DNA of 39,470 nt from Ruminiclostridium sp. (GTDB taxonomy: Bacteria > Bacillota > Clostridia > Oscillospirales > Ruminococcaceae), in assembly GCA_017624025.1 (NCBI GenBank), contig JAGANY010000035.1:1-39470 (forward strand). Direction: 5' to 3'. The notes beneath the pieces were generated by a model. That model was not told the DNA's origin and made no database searches. It saw nothing but the letters and a program-made list of their open reading frames with translations. This document shows, piece after piece, positions 6,961 through 14,295 of the stretch (the first letter of the stretch is position 1; each line of letters starts with the position of its first letter). A program made the translations under genes and the position numbers.

Positions 6961-6988
6961 AAAAAGAGCGAATTATTTCGCTCTTTTT
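6961..6988. terminator. Bidirectional terminator between the XRE and GIY-YIG genes
   Basis: A 12-bp stem AAAAAGAGCGAA / TTTCGCTCTTTTT with a short loop, T-rich on either strand. It lies 3 bp past the stop of the GIY-YIG gene. Confidence 0.85.
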
Positions 6989-6990
6989 AC

Positions 6991-7674
6991 TCAACGCTTT
7001 TTTAAAACATAACTTGTGTATGATGCAATAATATCATTCAATAATTCTATTTTGTCCGATTCTTCTATATTATCAGACTTAAAATATTCGGTAACTTTTG
7101 AACTAATATCAAAACTAACATCTGTACTTATTGCACCAAAAAAATCTAATCCTACGCCAAAATAATCTGTATATAGTTTTAACGCTGGTAAATCTGGTAT
7201 TCTTCTATTTACTTCGTAATTTGAAATTGTGGCTCTTGTAAGACCGAGTAAATCTGCTAATTCTTGTTGGGTTATTTTTTTTGATTTTCTTAATTGCTTA
7301 AGTTTATCCCCAACTTTTGTATTTTCTCTCTTTTTGCTATAACCGCTTCCTCCTTTTTTATGATTATAACCTTTTTCTGGATTTGTAGCATCATATATAT
7401 CAATAAAATGACGTTCTTCTTCTTTTGCTTTTTCATACGAAAGATTTTCTCGAATAACATGATGATGAAAACCAGTTTCCCATCCATATTGCCTAATGTC
7501 TGAATAAAACTCAAAATTATGCTTATATCCATCTCCATCATTCCATCTTTCTTTAGAGCCTTTATATGTAATCCCTATGTAAACTTTATTATTATGAAGA
7601 TTAATATGAATATATATCGAATAGATGTTTTCATCTTCTTCAGTTTTTACTATTCCTTCAGCTTTGTTTTCCAT
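6991..7674 (-). CDS. GIY-YIG endonuclease domain fused to an XRE-type HTH
   Basis: Numbered from an in-frame GTG at 7692 it has 233 aa. ATG 7674 (227 aa, MENKAEG) is preferred because the promoter places the transcript start near 7707; neither start has a strong ribosome binding site. A GIY-YIG domain (about 22-112 in GTG numbering) shows IYSIYIHI, KVYIGIT, the arginine of KERW, the acidic EEERHFI and GYNHKKGG. A Cro/C1 HTH follows (about 127-182: LKQLRKSKKITQQELADLLG, LTRATISNYEVNRRIPD), then a helical tail. It could be a selfish-type nuclease or a regulator with a nuclease-fold sensor. Being alone, between terminators and in AT-rich DNA, suggests acquisition (inference). Confidence 0.82.
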   Translation of the reverse strand: MENKAEGIVKTEEDENIYSIYIHINLHNNKVYIGITYKGSKERWNDGDGYKHNFEFYSDIRQYGWETGFHHHVIRENLSYEKAKEEERHFIDIYDATNPEKGYNHKKGGSGYSKKRENTKVGDKLKQLRKSKKITQQELADLLGLTRATISNYEVNRRIPDLPALKLYTDYFGVGLDFFGAISTDVSFDISSKVTEYFKSDNIEESDKIELLNDIIASYTSYVLKKR

Positions 7675-7713
7675 TTTTATAGTTCCAATCACATTAGTAT
7701 TTTTATAAAATAA

Positions 7714-7742
7714 ATTATATCATTCTAAGTTTAAAAAGTCAA
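7714..7742 (-). promoter_or_regulatory. Sigma-A promoter of the GIY-YIG/HTH gene
   Basis: On the minus strand TTGACT (7737-7742), 17 nt, TATAAT (7714-7719). The predicted start near 7707 leaves only about 15 nt before the GTG at 7692 and 33 nt before ATG 7674. The rest of 7743-7863 is AT-rich with no gene or signal that I can see. Confidence 0.78.
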
Positions 7743-7863
7743 TATTCTATTTATTAACAGCTTATACCATAATTATAAAAATAATAGGAATATTTAATTT
7801 TAAAGATAAATAATATATAAATAACAAAAAAATCATACCCATAATCTTTAATCATTCATTAAA

Positions 7864-7892
7864 AAACGGAAGCGAAAATTTCGCTTCCGTTT
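7864..7892 (-). terminator. Terminator of the ABC exporter operon
   Basis: Stem AAACGGAAGCG / CGCTTCCGTTT. On the minus strand a T-run follows. It lies 3 bp beyond the stop codon at 7896. Confidence 0.87.
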
Positions 7893-7895
7893 GTT

Positions 7896-9662
7896 TTAAA
7901 CCGCCTGTGCCGTATAGAGCTTATAATAGTCGCCCTTCTTTTCCATAAGCTCATCGTGACTGCCTGCTTCAGTAATTCCCTTATTGCTTATATACATAAT
8001 CTTATCACAGCTTCTTATGGTAGAAAGTCTGTGGGCAATGATAAACGAGGTTCTTCCCTTTAAGAGATGGTTGATACCGTTCTGTAAGTAACGCTCTGTC
8101 TTAGCGTCAATAGAAGATGTAGCCTCGTCGAGTACAAGTATCTTCGGGTCGGAGAGGATGGTTCTCGCTAATGCAATCAGCTGTTTCTGACCCTGTGAAA
8201 GTCCTGCTCCTCGCTCGCTTACTACTGTATCGTAGCCGTCCTTAAGGCTCATTATATAATCGTGAACCCCTACTATCTTACAGGCTTCAACAGCTTCCTC
8301 GTAAGTAGCGTCAAGCCGGCCGTACTTTAAGTTTTCGAGAATGGTACCGCTGAAAATAAAGCTGTCCTGGAGCATAATTCCCATCTGGCTTCTGAGAGAA
8401 TGTAAGGTTACGTCGGCAATATCCGTATCATCTATACATACCGCACCGTCATTTACATTATAGAAACGTGAAAGTAAGCTTACGATGGTTGTCTTTCCTG
8501 CACCTGTGGGGCCTACAAGAGCGATGCTTTCGCCTGCCTTAACGTCAAAGCTTACGTTTTCGAGGATATTCATACCCTCTTCATATCTGAAGGTAACGTT
8601 TTTAAAGTGTACGTCGCCCTTTATTTCAGGCATATCCCCTGCACCGAGCTTGTTGCATACAGTAACAGGCTCGTCCATCATCTCGAAAATTCGTTCGAGA
8701 TAAGCTACCGCATTAATAAACGTATTCATAAGGTTTGAAAGGTTCATTAAAGGCTGCCAGAAACGTGCCGAATAGTTACCCATAGCGAGAATTGTACCGA
8801 GGGATATTCCGGGCATAGCAAGAAGTCCTACGCCGTAAATCGCACCTCTCGTAATAACAGAAACCGTATCGGTTGTGGGCCAGATAAGGTTGGAATAAGC
8901 TACCGCCTTCATCCAGCTCTTTCTGTAAGCCTTTGCGAGCTTGTCATTAATTTCCGCATTTACTTCTTCACGGGTAAATACCTGTGAAATCTGAACGCCG
9001 ACAATGCTTTCGTGGAGATAAGCGTTAAGGTTTGAGCTCTTGTTGGATACCGCCTGCCAGGCTTTACGCTGTTTATTCTTAAGGAAGAAGATAACTGCTC
9101 CGTAAATCGGAAGTCCGGCGAGAACAACAAGTGCTAACTGCCAGCAAACAAAGAACATAAATACTATAATAAAGAGAAGGTTGAAAATTTCCAGCACGAA
9201 GTTAATAATACCGTTAGTCATAAGGTCGGAAATCGAGTTTATGTAGTTTACGATACGTACAAGAATTTTTCCGTGAGGTCTGCTGTCGTAATATTCGAAA
9301 GGAAGATCCTGCATATGCTTGAAAAGGTCTCTTCTTATATCATATACGATGTCCTGACCTACTTTTGTCATCATTACTGCACGTTTTCTTGTAAGAATAG
9401 TACTTATAACGATACTTGCGAGGAAGAGTACCGCACAGATTATAAGCGGCGGAATATCTTCCTTTCCGCCCATACAGTTATCCACTGCATATTGTGTAAT
9501 AAGCGGAGCAATAAGAGATATTACTACTGCAAAAGCACTGAGTATAAGTGCTCCAACGATTCTTCCCTTATATTTTGCGGCATAATCGAGTGCTCTTTTT
9601 AAATGACGTATGTCGAATGGGGTTTCAAGGGTTTCGTCTATATCAAATTTATTTCTTGCCAT
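7896..9662 (-). CDS. Heterodimeric ABC exporter, catalytic-site subunit
   Basis: A 588-aa fusion of a six-helix exporter membrane domain (about 25-320) and a nucleotide-binding domain (about 350-585). Walker A is GPTGAGKTT (384-392), Walker B ILVLDE with catalytic Glu513, switch His544. The signature is LSQGQ (488-492) instead of LSGGQ. In heterodimeric type IV exporters such as TM287/288 or LmrCD, the subunit with the consensus catalytic site carries the degenerate signature, which fits here. Its partner is the upstream gene, 21 nt away, with AAGGAGG between. The substrate is unknown; drugs, lipids or peptides are typical. Confidence 0.92.
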   Translation of the reverse strand: MARNKFDIDETLETPFDIRHLKRALDYAAKYKGRIVGALILSAFAVVISLIAPLITQYAVDNCMGGKEDIPPLIICAVLFLASIVISTILTRKRAVMMTKVGQDIVYDIRRDLFKHMQDLPFEYYDSRPHGKILVRIVNYINSISDLMTNGIINFVLEIFNLLFIIVFMFFVCWQLALVVLAGLPIYGAVIFFLKNKQRKAWQAVSNKSSNLNAYLHESIVGVQISQVFTREEVNAEINDKLAKAYRKSWMKAVAYSNLIWPTTDTVSVITRGAIYGVGLLAMPGISLGTILAMGNYSARFWQPLMNLSNLMNTFINAVAYLERIFEMMDEPVTVCNKLGAGDMPEIKGDVHFKNVTFRYEEGMNILENVSFDVKAGESIALVGPTGAGKTTIVSLLSRFYNVNDGAVCIDDTDIADVTLHSLRSQMGIMLQDSFIFSGTILENLKYGRLDATYEEAVEACKIVGVHDYIMSLKDGYDTVVSERGAGLSQGQKQLIALARTILSDPKILVLDEATSSIDAKTERYLQNGINHLLKGRTSFIIAHRLSTIRSCDKIMYISNKGITEAGSHDELMEKKGDYYKLYTAQAV

Positions 9663-9683
9663 TATTATAAAGCCTCCTTCCGC

Positions 9684-9746
9684 TTACTTCTGTAATTCAT
9701 AAACTTCGCTGTAGTATCCGCCTGTTTTTATAAGCTCATCGTGGGT
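9684..9746 (-). pseudogene. Severed C-terminal end of the upstream exporter subunit
   Basis: In frame with the gene at 9747-11423 and directly after its TGA, 20 further codons read THDELIKTGGYYSEVYELQK and end at TAA (9684-9686), close to the binding site of the next gene. This is the normal tail of an ABC exporter (compare GSHDELMEKKGDYYKLY in the partner). Expected GGA (Gly) in a G-THDEL motif reads TGA here, so one base change explains the break. Confidence 0.8.
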
Positions 9747-11423
9747 TCACATTTCGGCAATCTTTCCGTCCTTAAGGATAATGATTCTGTCTGCATCCTT
9801 AGCGGAAGAAATACGCTGGGCAACGATAATCTTTGTACAGGGATAATCGAGATTTGCTAAAGCGTCCTGGATACGCTTTTCCGTCTCAAGGTCAACGGCA
9901 GAGGTCGTATCATCAAGAATAAGTATTGAGGGCTTTACCGCAAGGGCACGTGCAAGAGAAATTCTCTGCTTCTGCCCGCCCGAAAGACCTACCCCTCGTT
10001 CACCGATGATTGTATCATATCCGTCAGAGGTCTTAAGGATAAAGTTATGTGCGTCTGCACACTGTGCGTACTTTTTAACCTCTTCCTCGGGTAAATCTAC
10101 GTTACCGAAGCAGATATTTCCGTCGATAGTATCGGAGTAAAGAAGAACGTCCTGTGTCGCGATACCGATACTACCACGAAGCTCCTTAAGCTTCATCATA
10201 CGTATATTTATTCCGTCAACGAGAATTTCACCATCTGTTACATCATAAATTCGGGGAATAAGGTTTATAAGGGTTGTTTTACCCGAACCTGTAGCACCCA
10301 TTATCGCTACCTTTTCTCCGGGATTTACTGTAAAGCTTATATCCTTTAATATTTCATTCTTTCCGTAAGCGAATGTAACATTCCTGAATTCAATCTTACC
10401 CTCTACTCTTCTGCCAAGCTCAACAGCGTCAGCTCTGTCGATAATAGCGGGATGTGCGTAGTAGAGTTCGATAATCTTATTAGCGGAAGCAGTAAAACGC
10501 TGGTAGTCGTTTACTATATTTCCGAGGGTTCTCATAGGGTTGGAAATAGTCCAGATAAGACCCGAGAAAGCAGCATATTCACCGGGAGTAATTCTTCCCA
10601 TAATTACGAATAAACCGCCGCATATAAGACATACAACCGCAAGGGACTGTGCTGTTATTTCGAGGCCGGGAAAAAATCTGAGCCAGGTAAATGCAGCCTT
10701 TTTGTTTGCTTCGTTGTAGCCTTTATTTCTCTTGTCAAATTTATCGATTTCAAATTCTTCACGTGCGAATGCCTTTACAACTCTGTTGCCCGAGATATTT
10801 TCTTCTGCACAGGTATTAAGGTCAGAAAGCTTTTCACGTAAATCAACATAAAACGGACCTACTACGTCCTTGAACTTCTTTGTGATTATAAGGATTACAG
10901 GAGTAAGAGCAATCATACATATTGCCATAATCCAGTCTATAGAAATAAAATATATCGTAGTTACAGAGAAAAGTATTATACATTCGAGTGTTGTCTTTAT
11001 AATCCAGGCAACTGAATGACGAATCATATCGAGGTCGCCTGTTACTCTTGTCATAATATCGCCGGTACGGAAACGGTCGTAGAATGTTGCGTCCTGCTGC
11101 TCAATCTTATCGAACAGCACCTTTCTTATACGGTAAATAAGACCCTGTGATGATTTTTCATAGGAAAGGTTGGCTGAATACTGGATAGCACAGCGTATAA
11201 CGGTAAAGCCTATCATAAGAGCTATCATCGTTATAAGTCTGTCTGTTCCGTTCTGAAGATTTTCCGCCGCATTTTCTCCTACTATAAAGGTATCAACTAT
11301 CTGCTGTGTAAAATAAGGCGTTATGATATACATTGACTGGCAGGTAATTGTAAGAAACAGTGCGAAAATGTATAAAGCTCTGTCGCCCTTCATATTTTTC
11401 CAGAGCCATCTTATAATAAACAT
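9747..11423 (-). CDS. Heterodimeric ABC exporter, degenerate-site subunit, prematurely stopped
   Basis: 558 aa as read: membrane domain (about 14-310) and nucleotide-binding domain (about 343-558). Walker A is GATGSGKTT (376-384) and the signature is a consensus LSGGQ (480-484). Walker B reads LILDDT, with Asp505 in place of the catalytic Glu, and the switch residue is Gln536 instead of His. These are hallmarks of the degenerate subunit of a heterodimer. An in-frame TGA (9747-9749) cuts off the last 21 residues normally present, which continue in frame to 9684. The core motifs are intact, so partial function is possible; a sequencing error or strain polymorphism is also possible. It starts at ATG 11423 with an AAAGGAAAG site. 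Confidence 0.88.
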   Translation of the reverse strand: MFIIRWLWKNMKGDRALYIFALFLTITCQSMYIITPYFTQQIVDTFIVGENAAENLQNGTDRLITMIALMIGFTVIRCAIQYSANLSYEKSSQGLIYRIRKVLFDKIEQQDATFYDRFRTGDIMTRVTGDLDMIRHSVAWIIKTTLECIILFSVTTIYFISIDWIMAICMIALTPVILIITKKFKDVVGPFYVDLREKLSDLNTCAEENISGNRVVKAFAREEFEIDKFDKRNKGYNEANKKAAFTWLRFFPGLEITAQSLAVVCLICGGLFVIMGRITPGEYAAFSGLIWTISNPMRTLGNIVNDYQRFTASANKIIELYYAHPAIIDRADAVELGRRVEGKIEFRNVTFAYGKNEILKDISFTVNPGEKVAIMGATGSGKTTLINLIPRIYDVTDGEILVDGINIRMMKLKELRGSIGIATQDVLLYSDTIDGNICFGNVDLPEEEVKKYAQCADAHNFILKTSDGYDTIIGERGVGLSGGQKQRISLARALAVKPSILILDDTTSAVDLETEKRIQDALANLDYPCTKIIVAQRISSAKDADRIIILKDGKIAEM

Positions 11424-11475
11424 ATTACCACTTTCCTTTCGCTAAAATATGTTATTTTTCTTCGTGCGTCTGCTT

Positions 11476-11504
11476 AATATAACATAGTTACAATAATAAG
11501 TCAA
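11476..11504 (-). promoter_or_regulatory. Sigma-A promoter of the ABC exporter operon
   Basis: On the minus strand TTGACT (11499-11504), 17 nt, TATATT (11476-11481). Upstream, 11505-11611 is AT-rich with poly-A/T tracts and no gene. Confidence 0.8.
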
Positions 11505-11611
11505 GGGGTTTTTACAAAAAAGTTTCAAAGAACAAAAAGGTTTTTTTAATCTATAAAAAAGTTATTGAAAAATTGTAAAAATCTCTTTTATGTCTATGTA
11601 AGAATAAACCT

Positions 11612-11866
11612 TGTATCACCAAGGTGAGTGCTTATATAGAAGAATTATAAGTATTATTGAGGGAAACCCTTTTGAAAAAGGGGTTTCCCGGGGGCTCCCT
11701 TCCGAAAACTTTCAGTTTAAATTAAAGAACCATAGGATAAATCCTATGGTTCTTTAATTTATATTAAAAGTCTTTGGAAGAGGGTTCGGGAGAAAGCCTT
11801 TCTTCAGAAAGGTTTCTCCCGATAAACACCTATAATACTTCTATAAGCACTCACCTTAGTGATACA
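11612..11866. repeat. Cruciform-forming intergenic repeat, family 1, copy 2
   Basis: About 255 bp in the same orientation as copy 1. The outer stem is unusually long: TGTATCAC followed by AAGGTGAGTGCTTATA appears on both ends in inverted orientation. Side hairpins are conserved. The apical hairpin (11720-11759) has CCATAGGAT / ATCCTATGG, where copy 1 has CCACAGGAT / ATCCTGTGG, a compensated change. It lies 13 bp beyond the end of the ten-gene operon and may help end its transcript. Confidence 0.9.
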
Positions 11867-11879
11867 CGGCTTTTGCTTA

Positions 11880-13106
11880 TTAGCCTACGATACCCGAACG
11901 TTCAACACCTTCGATGAAGTTTTTCTGAAGGAAGATGTACATAATTAAAATCGGGAGAATCGAGAGTAAGCATCCGCTTTCAATCCATACTAACCAGTCA
12001 GCAGCAATACCTGTAGGTGTACCGCCGTTGAAGTAGGACGAAATTGTTTCATAAAGGTTGCTTACCTGTAAAGCGATTGTGTTGGACTTTGTAAAGAACA
12101 TACCGGAAACGTAAGAGTCATTCCAGTACCATACTACTGAGAAGATAAATACGGTTAAGAAAGAGTTACTTGCGTTAGGTACCATAACCTTTACGAATGT
12201 CTCGAAAGGTCCGCATCCGTCGAGATAAGCTGCGTCTTCGAGTTCCTTAGGAAGACCTCTGAAGAACTGACGGAAGAGGAAGATAAAGAGTCCGGCACGA
12301 ATACCGTTACAGAAGAATGCCTGTAAGTAAAGTGCCCAGGGGGAGTCTGCGAGGTTAAGTGCTTCGCCGTTAATAAGAGATACGATTCCGAAGGGGTCGA
12401 AGTATCTGAACTGCATAAACTGCGGAATTAAGATAACCTGTGTCGGAACGATAATCTGCATAATTACGATAGCGAAGAGAAGACCCTTGCCCTTGAACTT
12501 GAATCGAGCGAAGCCGTAGCCGGCGATAGAACAGGTTAAAACCTGGATAAGCGAACAAACAACGTTTACGCTTACCGTATCCCATACGAGCTTCGGATAG
12601 TCGATAGCTGTCCAGGTATCAACAATGTTGTCGAGCATAAATGTCTTAGGAATCCAGAGAATGGACGGGTCGGACATTTCAGCCTGAGGTCTTATTGAAC
12701 AGGAGAGCATATAAAGCATAGGATAAAGAATAACGAAGCCGAGTCCGAAGAGGATAAGGAATCTGAAGATAGGCCATACCTTTTCAGATACTCTTCTTCC
12801 TAAAATGTAACGGTAATGAGCTTTTTCAGCTTCATTATAGTTACGATAATTCTTTATAATATCCCAGCTGCCGATGTGGTACTGGCTGAGACGCTTCTTT
12901 TCTTCCTTTTTAAGCTGTCTCTTTGATTTTTTCTTTACAGGTGTAACTTCTGCGGCAGGAGCCTTTACTTCTGCCTTAGGTTCTTCAATATCAACAGAAG
13001 CAATTGTTTCTTCTGCCTGAACCTCTTCTGTTACATTTTCTGTCATATCAGGAGTAACGTCTGTGCCTGATACAACTGTTTCTTTTTCAAATTCGTTGTT
13101 ATCCAC
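11880..13106 (-). CDS. MalG-type sugar ABC permease with charged N-terminal tail
   Basis: A 408-aa protein. Residues 1-72 are a disordered acidic stretch followed by a lysine cluster (KKKSKRQLKKEEKKR). The permease core (about 108-405) has six membrane helices and a cytoplasmic EAA loop at 290-310 (LEDAAYLDGCGPFETFVKVM), the contact site for an ATPase in MalFG-type importers. The family is normally about 275-300 aa, so the tail is an addition. It starts at GTG 13106, 7 nt after AAGGAGG, and lies 16 nt after the MalF-type partner, which has a similar tail. Last gene of the operon. The substrate is unknown, probably a saccharide. Confidence 0.9.
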   Translation of the reverse strand: MDNNEFEKETVVSGTDVTPDMTENVTEEVQAEETIASVDIEEPKAEVKAPAAEVTPVKKKSKRQLKKEEKKRLSQYHIGSWDIIKNYRNYNEAEKAHYRYILGRRVSEKVWPIFRFLILFGLGFVILYPMLYMLSCSIRPQAEMSDPSILWIPKTFMLDNIVDTWTAIDYPKLVWDTVSVNVVCSLIQVLTCSIAGYGFARFKFKGKGLLFAIVIMQIIVPTQVILIPQFMQFRYFDPFGIVSLINGEALNLADSPWALYLQAFFCNGIRAGLFIFLFRQFFRGLPKELEDAAYLDGCGPFETFVKVMVPNASNSFLTVFIFSVVWYWNDSYVSGMFFTKSNTIALQVSNLYETISSYFNGGTPTGIAADWLVWIESGCLLSILPILIMYIFLQKNFIEGVERSGIVG

Positions 13107-13122
13107 TGAAGTTCCTCCTTAA

Positions 13123-14295
13123 TTAATCTACCTGATAGAAAATAAACTTTGATACGATTGCCGAGATAATACCAAGGATTATTGCGACAATTGCGAAGTA
13201 TGCCCACGCCATAGCGGACGAGAAACCGTATTCCCAGCCTCTTGCGTAGCTCATTACCTGCTGCATTACAGGGTTATCAGACTTAACGAATGCGTCGATA
13301 ACTGTGTAGATGAGGTTTACGAAAATCATAGGGGAAATTGTCGGGAAGGTTATCTTCCAGAAGAATTCCCAGCCTGTTGCACCTTCCATAGATGCTGCTT
13401 CCTTAGCGGAAACAGGAATCTGCTGTAATGCGGAGATAAAGATTAAGATCTGAATACCGGAATCCCAGATTAAGTTGAGGATTGTTTCGGTAACAGTTGT
13501 AATAGCTTCTGTGAAGCTCTGGCTTATGTTTGTAAGACCCATAAAGCGTAAGAACTCGTCAACGAAGTCAGCCTTGAAGAGAGAGCTGAACTGTGAAGCC
13601 TCGCCTACGCCCTGTGCGAGCATATCACCGTTGATAACCTGTAATACAGGACCTGTTGCGATAAGTACAGGTAAGAAGAAGATAGCTCTTGCGAAGCCTC
13701 TGCCCTTAAAGTTATCGTTTAAGAGGAGAGCAACGAAAAGGGAGAATACAAGTACGAGCGGAACTGTGTAGGCTGTCTCAACGAGAGAATCTACAAGGTT
13801 CTGGGGGTAGTCAGCATTTTCAGTAAATGCCTTCTTATAGTTGCCGAAATTATTCCATTCGGTATAGATACCGGGGCCGTCCATTCCGTATTCCTCAATA
13901 ATAGCGGGCTGGCTTACGAGCTCAGTGTAGCTTAAGGAATACCAGAGAGACTGGCAAAGAGGAATAATAAACATATAGATTACGCCGACGAACCAAAGAG
14001 CGATAAATCCGTAACCGTAAAGACCTTTTTTACGTTCGTAGGAAATCTTGCTTTCCTTTATAACCTTTTCTTCACGGGGTCTTCTTCTTCTTACGTCAAC
14101 CTCCCCTGCTGCATTTAAAGCAGCAGCGGAAGCGGTCATATGACCGGCGTATTTTCTCTGAGGAGCTTCTTCAGCCTCTGTTTCGGGGGCAGTTTCTTCT
14201 ACAGCTTCTGCTGTTTCTTCAACAACAGCTTCTGCTTCGGATTCTGATACTGCTTCAACGAGTTCATCGTTTCTTTCATTTTCAAAATCGTTCAT
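13123..14295 (-). CDS. MalF-type sugar ABC permease with acidic N-terminal tail
   Basis: A 390-aa protein. Residues 1-45 are almost entirely Glu, Ala and Val, followed by a basic patch (VRRRRPREEK) up to about 88. The transmembrane core has six helices with an EAA loop at 298-316 (KEAASMEGATGWEFFWKIT). It forms the second permease pair of the operon with the downstream MalG-type gene. Its ATG shares one base with the stop of the DUF5696 gene (TAATG), so the three are translationally linked. The tail is not a normal MalF feature and faces the cytoplasm, where it could bind the ATPases or RNA (inference). Confidence 0.9.
   Translation of the reverse strand: MNDFENERNDELVEAVSESEAEAVVEETAEAVEETAPETEAEEAPQRKYAGHMTASAAALNAAGEVDVRRRRPREEKVIKESKISYERKKGLYGYGFIALWFVGVIYMFIIPLCQSLWYSLSYTELVSQPAIIEEYGMDGPGIYTEWNNFGNYKKAFTENADYPQNLVDSLVETAYTVPLVLVFSLFVALLLNDNFKGRGFARAIFFLPVLIATGPVLQVINGDMLAQGVGEASQFSSLFKADFVDEFLRFMGLTNISQSFTEAITTVTETILNLIWDSGIQILIFISALQQIPVSAKEAASMEGATGWEFFWKITFPTISPMIFVNLIYTVIDAFVKSDNPVMQQVMSYARGWEYGFSSAMAWAYFAIVAIILGIISAIVSKFIFYQVD

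Noticed and set aside
9747-9749. TGA recoding (selenocysteine or alternative code) in the ABC exporter
   Set aside because: TGA ends yaaA and remB normally, the expected residue is Gly, and no selenocysteine-insertion hairpin is evident. A nonsense change or sequence error is simpler.
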